Assembly (NCBI GenBank): GCA_002722255.1
Contig: PBLD01000017.1
Span: 1 to 64,000, forward strand
Reading direction: 5' to 3'
Length of the DNA stretch: 64,000 nt
DNA from: Winogradskyella sp.
GTDB lineage: Bacteria > Bacteroidota > Bacteroidia > Flavobacteriales > Flavobacteriaceae
Shown here: piece by piece, positions 7,676-15,710 of the stretch
Layout: each line of letters opens with the position of its first letter
Position numbering within the stretch: position 1 is the first letter of the stretch
Made by a program: the position numbers and the translations under genes
The notes under the pieces: model-generated
Told to the model about the DNA's origin: nothing
Database searches by the model: none
What the model saw: only the letters and a program-made list of their open reading frames with translations

Positions 7676-8542
7676 TTAAAAAGGAAAATTTACTTTTGTA
7701 GCTTCTTTAGCCCAATCCCATAGCTTAGCATTTAAGGTTTCGTCTAAAGCAGCTGCATCAATTTTTGCTAAAGCTGGTTTTCCTTTTTGTTCATTAGGTC
7801 CATCAGGTCCCCAATATTGCCCTCCTTTTGCATCTTCACGTAAACAAGCCGCTAATGTAGGTTGAGCACCTTCTTTGGCAGTCATTAGTTCGAGTGATGC
7901 AAGCATATCCTTGTCCATATATTTTTGTAAATCCGTTTTACTAAAACCTGGATGAGCAGCCAAGGACTTAATTTGATTCCCATTCATTTTCAATCGCTTG
8001 TCAAATTCCAGTGCAAAAATGATATCTGCCAATTTGCTTTGTCCGTATTCTCTCCAATTATTATATTCTTTTTCTAATCGGAAATTATCAAAATCAATAG
8101 CTGCACCTCTATGAGCAATACTGCTTAAGGTTACTACTCTAGAATCTTTAGTTGATTCTAATAAATTAAAAAGGTGACCTGTGAGGGCAAAATGACCAAC
8201 GAAATTTACTCCGAATTGAATTTCAAAACCATCTTCAGTTTTTGAGGGTGGTGGAATCATAATTCCTGCATTGTTAATCAACAAATCTAGACTTGATTCA
8301 GCTTGTATAACATTGTCCGCAAATTCTTTCACAGAACGCAAACTTGCCAAATCTAGCTGTTCATAAACTAATTCGCCTGTTCCACCATCAGCCTCCATTT
8401 TTTGGATAGCTTTCAATGCTTTTTCTTCATTGCGACAAGCAATATATACTTTTGCTCCTTTTTTGTACAAGTCCAAGGCGGTTTCATATCCAATACCTGT
8501 GTTTGAACCTGTTACGATTGCTGTTTTACCTGATAAATTCAT
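7676..8542 (-). CDS. Short-chain dehydrogenase/reductase (SDR)
   Basis: A 288-residue NAD(P)-dependent oxidoreductase with a classical SDR core: cofactor motif TGSNTGIG (11-18), NNAG (90-93), catalytic serine near 140-141 and YGQSK (166-170; Tyr166, Lys170). The C-terminus resembles retinol dehydrogenase or WW-domain-oxidoreductase-like bacterial SDRs (a GGQYWGPDG block, then a long helix). The substrate is not predictable. The gene precedes an AraC regulator on the same strand. The upstream 351-base gap (8543-8893) must contain its promoter as well as that of the divergent TPR/LytTR operon. No signal peptide is seen, so the enzyme is cytoplasmic. Confidence 0.9.
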   Translation of the reverse strand: MNLSGKTAIVTGSNTGIGYETALDLYKKGAKVYIACRNEEKALKAIQKMEADGGTGELVYEQLDLASLRSVKEFADNVIQAESSLDLLINNAGIMIPPPSKTEDGFEIQFGVNFVGHFALTGHLFNLLESTKDSRVVTLSSIAHRGAAIDFDNFRLEKEYNNWREYGQSKLADIIFALEFDKRLKMNGNQIKSLAAHPGFSKTDLQKYMDKDMLASLELMTAKEGAQPTLAACLREDAKGGQYWGPDGPNEQKGKPALAKIDAAALDETLNAKLWDWAKEATKVNFPF

Positions 8543-8790
8543 ATTTCATTTTTTTAATTAAACAATGAGACAAATTTATCCGTGTTATTAATGATTAATG
8601 TATCCAAATCCTCTATAGTTGTAGCTGAAAATTATTTATTGTATCGTGAGTTGTTTTTAAAATGACGCACAACAAATGGATATACATATTACGTATATCC
8701 AGATTATATTTTAATGTATTTAGTGTTTTCAAATTTAACTCGAAAAATCAGTCTCTTATATACGTACCCTTACGTAATTTTTAGAAAATT

Positions 8791-8826
8791 ACAATTCGTC
8801 ATTAAAAAGTGACAATTCGGTAATTG
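8791..8826 (+). promoter_or_regulatory. Candidate LytTR operator: two direct repeats one 21-bp period apart
   Basis: ACAATTCG occurs at 8791-8798 and again at 8812-8819, exactly 21 bp apart, with similar following bases (TCATT and GTAATT). LytTR-domain regulators typically bind two direct repeats of about 9 bp spaced two helical turns apart. The site is about 70-100 bases upstream of an operon that ends in a LytTR gene, so autoregulation is plausible. The remainder of the 8543-8893 gap holds no gene that I can see; an AT-rich promoter region is expected. Confidence 0.45.
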
Positions 8827-8893
8827 CTATTTTAAAAAGCCAGTGTTGTGTAAGATATTTGTCTCGTAATCATAAAACGTCAATCAAAATATC

Positions 8894-9529
8894 ATGAACA
8901 CATTAGTAAAAATCGTAGTAATATTGGTTTTGAGTTTAGTAAGTCGCCAGGCTACAGCACAAACCAATTTTGAAAAAGGAATGTCTAAAGCTTTTGAACT
9001 TTGGGAAGCAGGCAAATGGGACGATGCCGAAAATATGTTTGAGCGCATTTCAAAAGCCGAAGAAGAAGAGTGGCTGCCAAACTACTACATTGCACAAATG
9101 AATAGCTTAAAAAGCTGGAATGAAAAGGACGAAACCGTTTTAAAAGCTCAGTTAAAAAAAGCACAAGAACATTTAGATATTGCAATGGCCAGAAGTGAAG
9201 ACAATGCAGAATTGTTGGTAATGCAAGCTCAGGTATATACCAATTGGGTGGCTTTCGATGGTGCTACTTATGGTATGAAGTATGCTGGCAAGGTTGCCGA
9301 ACTATACGCTAAAGCAGTGAAGTTAGATCCAACAAATCCCAGAGCAGCATATTGTAAGGCAGATTGGGGAATGGGAAGCGCTAAGTATTTTGGTCAGGAT
9401 ACAGAACCATTCTGTAAAGAAATTGAAGCATCATTAGAACTTTTTGATACCTTTAAGCCAGAGAGCGATTTTCATCCTAATTGGGGAAGAGAGCGTGCAG
9501 AACAAGTATTAGCTGAGTGTAAAGAATAA
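8894..9529 (+). CDS. Secreted TPR-like protein
   Basis: A 211-residue protein with a clear Sec signal peptide (about residues 1-22, ending ATAQ). The mature part is helical and TPR-like: EAGKWDDAENMFERI near 36-50 and AELYAKAVKLDPTNPRAAY near 135-153, with helix pairs between them. It is the first gene of the 2TM/LytTR operon, 16 bases ahead of the kinase gene, so it is likely to be produced with the signalling proteins and to act in the periplasm. Whether it is an output of the system or supplies a signal to the kinase cannot be told. The start ATG follows a region with the candidate LytTR operator. No catalytic motif is seen. Confidence 0.75.
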   Translation: MNTLVKIVVILVLSLVSRQATAQTNFEKGMSKAFELWEAGKWDDAENMFERISKAEEEEWLPNYYIAQMNSLKSWNEKDETVLKAQLKKAQEHLDIAMARSEDNAELLVMQAQVYTNWVAFDGATYGMKYAGKVAELYAKAVKLDPTNPRAAYCKADWGMGSAKYFGQDTEPFCKEIEASLELFDTFKPESDFHPNWGRERAEQVLAECKE

Positions 9530-9545
9530 GTTATTTCAAAAATTT

Positions 9546-10898
9546 ATGTCAAAGTCAATTAAAAATATTGTTACCACATTTCTTATAGGTTGTGTAGTCT
9601 TTGTATTAGGATCGTACTTTTCTACAGGATTTGATTTTGAAAGTGTTAATCGGTTTTTAATATACTTTGGTATTTATCAACTATACACTTTTGTTATCAG
9701 CTACGTTAACACTTTGGTCTTTGAATTTTTAGAAAAGCGAACGTACAAGTCGTACAATGTTATTAAACGTATTGTGTATGGAATTTTAGGGAGTACAATA
9801 GTAACTTTACTAACCATCTTTGTACTAAGGATTATCGTTCAGGTTGTCATTTTTGGAGATTCTTTTGATCATTTTATTGAAAATGAAACTTGGAGCGGTT
9901 ATTCTTTTGGGTTGTGGATTACCTTGACTATAGTTTCGGTATTCTATGTTATTTACTTCTACAATCACTATCAAAAGAGTAAAATAAAAGAACAAAAGGT
10001 TATTGCAGGAGCTGCCAGTGCTAAGTTCGATGCTTTAAAGAATCAATTAGATCCGCATTTTCTGTTTAATAGTCTTAACGTGTTAACCAGTTTAATTGAA
10101 GAAAATCCGGATAGCGCGCAGAAATTTACAACAGCATTATCTAAAGTGTATCGCTACGTTTTAGAGCAGAAAAATAAAGAATTAGTAACGGTAGATGAGG
10201 AATTAAATTTTGCCAGAACATACATGTCGCTTTTAAAAATGCGATTTGAGGACAGCATCATTTTTGAAATACCAGACAAGGCTTCAAATCCTGAAAGTAA
10301 AGTTGTGCCTTTATCGCTACAACTATTGTTAGAAAATGCTGTAAAGCATAATATGGTAACCTCGAGTAAGCCATTGCATATAAAAATTTATGAAGACGGA
10401 AATCACTTAGTAGTGATGAACAATCTTCAACCAAAACAAATTGTAAAGAAGAGTAGTGGTGTTGGTTTAGAAAACATAAAGCAACGTTATCAGCTTCTTA
10501 CAGAACGAAAAGTTTACATCAATCAAAGAGAGAAGGATTTTGCAGTTGCAATTCCGATGCTCACAAAACAAGTATCAATCATGAGAACAGCACAAAAATC
10601 AAAAGAGCGTCTTAACGACGATTATGTTAGGGCTCGCAAACGTGTAGATGAGCTAAAGGCTTTCTACTATAGTTTAATATCGTATGTCTTTGTTATACCA
10701 TTTTTAATTTTCATTTGGTATAGATATTCGCAACATACCATTCAATGGTTTTGGTTTCCAGTATTTGGATGGGGAATCAGTTTAGCCTTTCAAGCCTATC
10801 GTGTATTTGTAGATAATGGTGCTTTAGGTGCTAAGTGGGAACAACGCAAAATTGAAGAATATATGCGTGAGGAAAATGAAAAAAATCGTTGGAATTAA
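9546..10898 (+). CDS. LytS/YpdA-type sensor histidine kinase with C-terminal 2TM domain
   Basis: A 450-residue membrane sensor kinase. Residues 8-140 contain four hydrophobic segments. The His_kinase family dimerisation block has the phosphoacceptor His171 in LDPHFLFNSLNVL. The ATPase part shows the N-box Asn264 (LLLENAVKHN) and the G-box GVGLENI (305-311). After the kinase, residues 360-445 form a 2TM domain: RARKRVDELKAFYYSLISY, two membrane spans, then GAKWEQRKIEEYM. The same module makes up the whole of the three following proteins. The partner is the LytTR regulator at 11954. A second membrane anchor behind the ATPase domain is unusual for histidine kinases in general but known in this Flavobacteria group. 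The gene probably forms one operon with 8894-12709. Confidence 0.9.
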   Translation: MSKSIKNIVTTFLIGCVVFVLGSYFSTGFDFESVNRFLIYFGIYQLYTFVISYVNTLVFEFLEKRTYKSYNVIKRIVYGILGSTIVTLLTIFVLRIIVQVVIFGDSFDHFIENETWSGYSFGLWITLTIVSVFYVIYFYNHYQKSKIKEQKVIAGAASAKFDALKNQLDPHFLFNSLNVLTSLIEENPDSAQKFTTALSKVYRYVLEQKNKELVTVDEELNFARTYMSLLKMRFEDSIIFEIPDKASNPESKVVPLSLQLLLENAVKHNMVTSSKPLHIKIYEDGNHLVVMNNLQPKQIVKKSSGVGLENIKQRYQLLTERKVYINQREKDFAVAIPMLTKQVSIMRTAQKSKERLNDDYVRARKRVDELKAFYYSLISYVFVIPFLIFIWYRYSQHTIQWFWFPVFGWGISLAFQAYRVFVDNGALGAKWEQRKIEEYMREENEKNRWN

Positions 10899-10912
10899 AA
10901 AAATTAAGAGTC

Positions 10913-11218
10913 ATGAAAGATCAGAATTTAAATTATATAAAAGCCAAACGCAGAGTTGAAAAAGAGAAAGGGTTTTACACACACCTTATCATCTACTTTT
11001 TAGTAAACACAGTACTTACTTTAGTAAAAGTTTGGGGGGATTTTAATAGTTGGGACAGTTTTGTTGATGCGTTTTTAACCATTAACGTTTTAAGTTCCTG
11101 GACTATTTGGGGAGTGTTTTTAATCTTACATTTTGTGTCCTATAAGTTTGGTACAAAATGGGAAGAACGCAAGATTGAAGAATACATGAAAAAGGAATTG
11201 TCTAACGACTCACATTAA
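10913..11218 (+). CDS. 2TM domain protein (first of three)
   Basis: A 101-residue membrane protein made of a single 2TM domain: AKRRVEKEKGFYTHLIIYFL, two transmembrane helices, then the conserved cytoplasmic end GTKWEERKIEEYMKKE. It aligns directly with the C-terminus of the kinase encoded before it (WEQRKIEEYM). The longer frame that starts with TTG inside the kinase gene is not needed: ATG at 10913 is preceded by a purine-rich AAGAG. The gene lies 14 bases after the kinase stop. Known only as a domain family; a role in modulating the kinase by transmembrane-helix pairing is inference. Confidence 0.85.
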   Translation: MKDQNLNYIKAKRRVEKEKGFYTHLIIYFLVNTVLTLVKVWGDFNSWDSFVDAFLTINVLSSWTIWGVFLILHFVSYKFGTKWEERKIEEYMKKELSNDSH

Positions 11219-11230
11219 AAAATTAAAGAG

Positions 11231-11575
11231 ATGGAAAAATATAGTTTAGAACCTTATAAAGATAAAGACGAGGTTTCAGATTTTAGAAAAGAAGAAGCAT
11301 ATTTAAGAGCAAAGAAAAAGGTAGATGCCTTAATTGGGTTTTACTGGCATTTTGCGGTTTATGTTGTTGTCAACGTATTTTTAATTTTGTTGATAGGACT
11401 TAACTCAGAGCAAGGGTTCAGAGGTTTTGGTCCATATGCTACAGCGGTTTTTTGGGGTATTGGATTAGTGTTTCACTTTATAGGAGTGTTTGGTCCAGAT
11501 TTCTTCTTCGGTAAAGACTGGGAAAAGCGTAAGCTTAAAGAGTTTATGGACAAGGAAGAACGTAATTGGGAGTAG
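11231..11575 (+). CDS. 2TM domain protein (second of three)
   Basis: A 114-residue 2TM protein. A short charged N-terminal extension (about 20 residues) precedes YLRAKKKVDALIGFYWHFAVY, two membrane helices and GKDWEKRKLKEFMDKEE. It is clearly a paralogue of its neighbours at 10913 and 11598 and of the kinase C-terminus, but the loop between the helices (GLNSEQGFRGFGPYA) is its own. It starts 12 bases after the previous stop and belongs to the same operon. The three copies have diverged in their loops while keeping the charged ends, which suggests distinct partners or signals rather than recent duplication. Confidence 0.85.
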   Translation: MEKYSLEPYKDKDEVSDFRKEEAYLRAKKKVDALIGFYWHFAVYVVVNVFLILLIGLNSEQGFRGFGPYATAVFWGIGLVFHFIGVFGPDFFFGKDWEKRKLKEFMDKEERNWE

Positions 11576-11597
11576 TTACCAATAAAGACAGAAGTTT

Positions 11598-11921
11598 ATG
11601 GAATCTCACAATAATGAAGAACAAAAATTACTAAACGCTAAGAAGCGCTTAAGACGCTTAAAACTGTTTTACATTCACCTGGCAGGTTACCTTATTGTTG
11701 TGGCATTATTAGTATATAACCTTTACATTGTAGAGGGTGTTTATAAGAATGATATATTTAGTCTTAATCTCTCTGTATTAGTGTTGTGGACAATGGCTAT
11801 AATAATACATGCCTGGAAAGTTTTTAAAGAAAAAACAGTGTTTAGGAAAAGCTGGGAAGACAAAAAAATAGCGTCTTATTTAGAGAGAGACGAAACTGAA
11901 AAAACTAAGATGTGGGAATAA
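11598..11921 (+). CDS. 2TM domain protein (third of three)
   Basis: A 107-residue 2TM protein with LLNAKKRLRRLKLFYIHLAGY, two membrane helices separated by a loop of about 17 residues, and RKSWEDKKIASYLERDE. It is the most diverged of the three. It lies 22 bases after the second copy and 32 bases before the response regulator gene. As for the other copies, the family has no established molecular role. The strongly basic N-terminal segment and the Trp-Glu-rich cytoplasmic tail suggest that both ends face the cytoplasm. Confidence 0.85.
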   Translation: MESHNNEEQKLLNAKKRLRRLKLFYIHLAGYLIVVALLVYNLYIVEGVYKNDIFSLNLSVLVLWTMAIIIHAWKVFKEKTVFRKSWEDKKIASYLERDETEKTKMWE

Positions 11922-11953
11922 AACTAACCAACCATACAAAATAACCATACAAA

Positions 11954-12709
11954 ATGAACGTAATCATTATAGAAGACGAGAAACCATCAGCAAGACGATT
12001 GCAACGTATGCTAAAATCTCTGGATGTAGAAGCAGAAACAATGTTGCACTCTGTTGAAGAATCCTTAGAGTGGTTTCAAAACAATGAGCATCCAGATTTA
12101 ATCTTTTTGGATATACAATTGAGCGATGGGCTTTCTTTTGAGATTTTTGAAACCTTGGATATAAATTCTGCTGTTATTTTTACCACAGCTTATGATGAAT
12201 ATGCGCTTCAGGCTTTTAAACTCAACAGTATAGATTATCTGTTAAAACCAATTGACGATGACGATCTAAGAAATGCGGTCAACAAGTTTAAAGGAAGAAC
12301 ACCACAAAAACAAGCTGTAACCTTAGATTTTAATGATATCAAGAAGTTGTTAGTCAACCCAATAGAGCGTGAATATAAAAAGCGTTTTTCGGTAAAAGTT
12401 GGCCAACACCTAAAGCTTATTAATATTGAAGATATAGAGTGCATCTATAGCGAAAATAAAGGAACATATGCGTATACTAATGAAAGTAGAAACTACCTTT
12501 TAGACTTAACTCTAGATCAGCTAGAAGAAGAGTTAGAGCCAGATGTATTCTTTAGAGTAAGCCGAAAATTTTATATAAACATTAATGCCATAAAGGATAT
12601 TATAAGCTATACCAACTCCAGATTACAGATTAAACTTAGCCACTTCGATGAGCAAGAAATTATTGTAGCCAGAGAGCGCGTAAAGGATTTTAAAAACTGG
12701 TTAGAGTAA
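11954..12709 (+). CDS. LytTR-family response regulator
   Basis: A 251-residue response regulator. The receiver domain (1-115) has the acidic pocket at IIEDE (5-9), phosphoacceptor Asp53 in LIFLD, a Thr in FTTAYD and Lys in LLKPID. The C-terminal LytTR DNA-binding domain spans about 140-250, with KLINIEDIECIYSENKGTYA and FFRVSRKFYININAI as recognisable blocks. It is the output of the LytS-type kinase at 9546. LytTR proteins bind tandem direct repeats, and a matching pair lies at 8791-8819 upstream of the first gene of this operon, so positive autoregulation is likely. No other regulon member can be assigned from this window. Confidence 0.93.
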   Translation: MNVIIIEDEKPSARRLQRMLKSLDVEAETMLHSVEESLEWFQNNEHPDLIFLDIQLSDGLSFEIFETLDINSAVIFTTAYDEYALQAFKLNSIDYLLKPIDDDDLRNAVNKFKGRTPQKQAVTLDFNDIKKLLVNPIEREYKKRFSVKVGQHLKLINIEDIECIYSENKGTYAYTNESRNYLLDLTLDQLEEELEPDVFFRVSRKFYININAIKDIISYTNSRLQIKLSHFDEQEIIVARERVKDFKNWLE

Positions 12710-12749
12710 AAAATCGGATAAAAAGTTTTTTAAACACATCCGATAATTG

Positions 12750-12757
12750 TACCTTTG
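12750..12757 (+). promoter_or_regulatory. Candidate TAnnTTTG promoter element ahead of the Fic gene
   Basis: TACCTTTG matches the Bacteroidetes -7 consensus TAnnTTTG. A T-rich stretch (12725-12731) stands at about the right distance for the -33 element. If real, transcription starts near 12763, which rules out the TTG at 12747 as the Fic start codon. Confidence 0.4.
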
Positions 12758-12761
12758 TGGT

Positions 12762-13709
12762 GTGTGGGATGTAGATACAAAATATAGGCAAGATTTAGAG
12801 CAGACCTTTACAAGGTTGTTAGATAAGCTTGAGGTTTTAAATGCAGCAAGACCTTTGCCTAATATTGTATTGCAAAATATAAAAGAAGCTTTTCTTGTAG
12901 AGTGGACCTATAACAGTAATAGTATTGAAGGCAATACCTTAAGTTTAAGAGAAACACAAATGGTGCTTCAAGAAGGAATAACCGTAAAAGGAAAATCTCT
13001 TCGAGAGCATTTTGAAGCTAAAAACCACGAGTTTGCCATTCTTAAATTATATCAATTAGTTAAAGACGATTATGTTTTAAACGCTAAAGATATATTAGAT
13101 CTTCATGGTTTGGTTTTACGTTCTATAGAAGATGAGTATGCAGGTAGATTGCGTAATGGAGGGGTTCGTATATCTGGAGCTAATTTTGTGCCTCCAAATG
13201 CTCGTAAAGTTTCAGAGTATCTAGATGATTTAATAGATTATATTAATACCAATCCTCAAGGGTTAAATCCTGTAGAGTTGGCTACTGTTTTTCATCACAA
13301 ATTTGTATGGATTCATCCTTTCTTTGATGGTAATGGTCGTACTGTTCGTTTGGTTATGAACTTGCTGTTAATGCGTTGTGGTTTTCCGCCTGCAATCATT
13401 CTGGCTAATGATAGAGCTAAGTATTATGCCGCTCTAAACCAGGCTAATAATGGTAATTATGCTAAGTTAATGTTGCTAATGTGCCAAGCTACAGAGCGTT
13501 CATTAAACATTTATTTGAGTGCTATTCCTGGTTCAGATAAAGATTATCAAGCTATTTCTTCTATCGTAGAAGAACCAGAGATTCCTTATGGTCAAGAGTA
13601 TGTTAGTTTATTAGCAAGACAAGGAAAAATTGACGCTCACAAAGAAGGTAGAAACTGGTATACTACAAAAGAAGCAGTACTCAATTATATACAAAACAAA
13701 GGGAAATAG
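12762..13709 (+). CDS. Fic family protein (class II, self-inhibited)
   Basis: A Fic-domain enzyme of about 315 residues. Such proteins transfer AMP or another phosphate-containing moiety onto target proteins. Counting from an upstream TTG at 12747, the active-site motif HPFFDGNGR is at 190-198 and the N-terminal inhibitory-helix motif SNSIEGN at 57-63, which marks a class II, self-inhibited protein. The C-terminal 60 residues look like a winged helix. The start is uncertain: TTG at 12747 overlaps a good TAnnTTTG element, so I give the GTG at 12762, which would leave almost no leader. No separate antitoxin gene is seen, as expected when the inhibitory helix is built in. The gene ends 2 bases from the convergent gene at 13712. 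The target protein is unknown. Confidence 0.9.
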   Translation: MWDVDTKYRQDLEQTFTRLLDKLEVLNAARPLPNIVLQNIKEAFLVEWTYNSNSIEGNTLSLRETQMVLQEGITVKGKSLREHFEAKNHEFAILKLYQLVKDDYVLNAKDILDLHGLVLRSIEDEYAGRLRNGGVRISGANFVPPNARKVSEYLDDLIDYINTNPQGLNPVELATVFHHKFVWIHPFFDGNGRTVRLVMNLLLMRCGFPPAIILANDRAKYYAALNQANNGNYAKLMLLMCQATERSLNIYLSAIPGSDKDYQAISSIVEEPEIPYGQEYVSLLARQGKIDAHKEGRNWYTTKEAVLNYIQNKGK

Positions 13710-13711
13710 GT

Positions 13712-14896
13712 TTAGTCTTCCTCTTCCTCTTCAATTCTGTTATCATCAAAAGCAGAAGGCAATAATTTTGGAATAATTTTTACAAAAAGAGGCAATAATA
13801 TTGCACCACCTGGTAGCATAAAAATAGCTAAGCTAGGTATTGATTTAAAAATGTCTAGCAGCTGTTGCTGTATTTTTTTTTGCTCTTCATCATTAAGTGT
13901 TCTGTAGGTAGAAGCGGTTAATAGTTTCATAGCTTCTTTACTCTCAGATAATTCTTTTAGAAGACGCTTTTTATTACGATTAACAAGTTTAGATACAAGT
14001 TTACTGCTATTGTCATAAAAACTCTGAGCTAAGTTTTTAGAGCTCAAAAAAGCAACTTCTTCTTTATGCTCATCGTAAAACGTGTTTATAGATTCAATGG
14101 ATTTGTCAATGACCTCTTGTTCTAAATCAAGGTCATTCTTCATTTTATCTAGAAAATTTTGTTCCGCAGTATCAATGACTTTGTCACTCCATGAAGCCAT
14201 GCACACCAAGTCAACCAGATATTGCTTTTCTAGAGGGTGGCTTATGGCTTTTATAACATCCTCATAAGTGTTAATGTCCGTATCTTTTTGACGCATAGAA
14301 CTTTCAAAAAGCTTCATTAAATTTTCGTCGTAATCTGATTTATCAGGCTTAGCTTCCATTACAGAAATAACCACAGACTCGAAAGCAGACTCTAAATTGT
14401 TTACATAATTTTCAATGTCTTTTTTTCCATTTAAAAAATGAATGTATCCTAAAACATCTATAAAAAGTAAGGCATTAACTAAAAAGTAGTTGAAGCTTTT
14501 GGAGATAAAATTATCATCTATATGGATGCGTTTATGAATCATTTTCTCCAGCAATTTGTCTCCTGAAGATTCGCCAAAAAGCTCTTCAAAAAAAGAACGT
14601 TCGTTTTCACCAACAGTTTTGTAATAAGTCACAAGCTTATCTATAAAAGTATCGTTAGAATGTCCTTCACTTAAATGAATATGATAAAAACAAAGAAGCA
14701 GATTTATTTTGCTTCGTTCTTCTTCTGTAAAATCAAAAGATTTATCTACAAATGATAAAGTAGAAATATTACTGCCATAAATAAAACCTGTTTGTCTTAG
14801 TTTATCATAAAATTCTAAAGTATCTACATCGGCCAGATTGTTATCTGATATGTCTTTGAGTAGTTTTTTTATCCAGCCTTTTGCTGATGGATTCAT
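13712..14896 (-). CDS. LETM1-related protein
   Basis: A 394-residue, mostly helical protein. A TerB-like helical region at about 200-260 (VDLVCMASWSDKVIDTAEQN) is followed by a C-terminal block resembling the LETM1 ribosome-binding region: RTLNDEEQKKIQQQLLDIFK, then IPSLAIFMLPGGAILLPLF and IPKLLPSAF. The GGAILLPL segment is the only hydrophobic stretch that could touch the membrane. It ends in an acidic tail (EEEEED). Related Flavobacteria proteins carry the label LETM1-related biofilm-associated protein. I rely on that family knowledge for the name and see nothing that proves the role. It is transcribed towards the Fic gene. Confidence 0.75.
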   Translation of the reverse strand: MNPSAKGWIKKLLKDISDNNLADVDTLEFYDKLRQTGFIYGSNISTLSFVDKSFDFTEEERSKINLLLCFYHIHLSEGHSNDTFIDKLVTYYKTVGENERSFFEELFGESSGDKLLEKMIHKRIHIDDNFISKSFNYFLVNALLFIDVLGYIHFLNGKKDIENYVNNLESAFESVVISVMEAKPDKSDYDENLMKLFESSMRQKDTDINTYEDVIKAISHPLEKQYLVDLVCMASWSDKVIDTAEQNFLDKMKNDLDLEQEVIDKSIESINTFYDEHKEEVAFLSSKNLAQSFYDNSSKLVSKLVNRNKKRLLKELSESKEAMKLLTASTYRTLNDEEQKKIQQQLLDIFKSIPSLAIFMLPGGAILLPLFVKIIPKLLPSAFDDNRIEEEEED

Positions 14897-15036
14897 GGCA
14901 TTTCTATTATGATATAAAGATACTTTTTATATCCAAAAAACAGGCATATTTCAATTTTTTTGAAAAAATATAAAACCGCCTTGTTCATTTTTCCGTAGGT
15001 AGAACAGAGACACAATAATTAACAAAATCTCAAATT

Positions 15037-15693
15037 ATGAAAAAAACAAAATTTTTAATGGCAGCAGCAATTGTAGGTATAGCTACATTGGTTGCCGTTG
15101 CAGCAGATCATATAGATGCTCCTGCTGTACAAGGTGGTACTAGTGATATCACAGATTTTTATGCCTTTCAAGGTGAAAACACATCAAATATTGCATTTGT
15201 TGCAAATGTACAAGGACTGTTAGGTTCTGGTAGCGATACACAAAATGCAAGTTTTGACGAAAACGTGTTAATTGAGTTTAACATCGACAACACAGGAGAC
15301 AATGTAGAAGATTTGGTAATCCAGGCTATTGCCAGAGATGGTAAAATGTATGTATTTGGACCAACTGCTCCTTCTCAAACAGGTTTAAATAGCACCATTG
15401 CAACTAATGCAGCCAATCAGTTCTCAGTAGACATTACACCTTATGGACAATCTGCAATTGTAGAAAGTTCTGGTGGAATGATGGCTTTTGCAGGCCCTAG
15501 AGATGATCCGTTTTTTATGGATTTTGCGCAATACGGACAGATTATAGCAGGTAATGCTACAGGTTTTAACAATCCTGGTGCAGACACCTTTGCAGGTACT
15601 AATGTGCTTTCTGTTGTGGTTGAGGTGCCTAAATCTGCGATTGGTGGTTCAGGTACAATAAATACTTGGGTAGAATCTAAAAGAAGACAATAA
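15037..15693 (+). CDS. DUF4331-type exported protein, N-terminal half
   Basis: A 218-residue exported protein with a signal peptide of about 22 residues (cleavage near AVA-A). The mature start ADHIDAPAVQGG.SDITDFYAF resembles the beginning of DUF4331 proteins, whose full-length members carry one continuous domain of 400 or more residues. The next gene supplies what looks like the remaining half, separated by a stop codon, 17 bases and its own lipoprotein signal. This gene therefore seems to be a split form rather than a frameshift. It is the first gene of a four-gene operon with a TPR lipoprotein and a TonB-dependent receptor, so a role at the outer membrane in uptake or surface display is likely. 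The ligand is unknown. Confidence 0.75.
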   Translation: MKKTKFLMAAAIVGIATLVAVAADHIDAPAVQGGTSDITDFYAFQGENTSNIAFVANVQGLLGSGSDTQNASFDENVLIEFNIDNTGDNVEDLVIQAIARDGKMYVFGPTAPSQTGLNSTIATNAANQFSVDITPYGQSAIVESSGGMMAFAGPRDDPFFMDFAQYGQIIAGNATGFNNPGADTFAGTNVLSVVVEVPKSAIGGSGTINTWVESKRRQ

Positions 15694-15710
15694 CAAACTT
15701 AAAATTTACG

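Noticed and set aside
10889..10912. TTG-led extension of the first 2TM protein into the kinase gene
   Set aside because: The ATG at 10913 has a purine-rich leader and gives the usual 2TM length; the same logic was used for both rhomboids, the coiled-coil protein and the DUF4833 protein.
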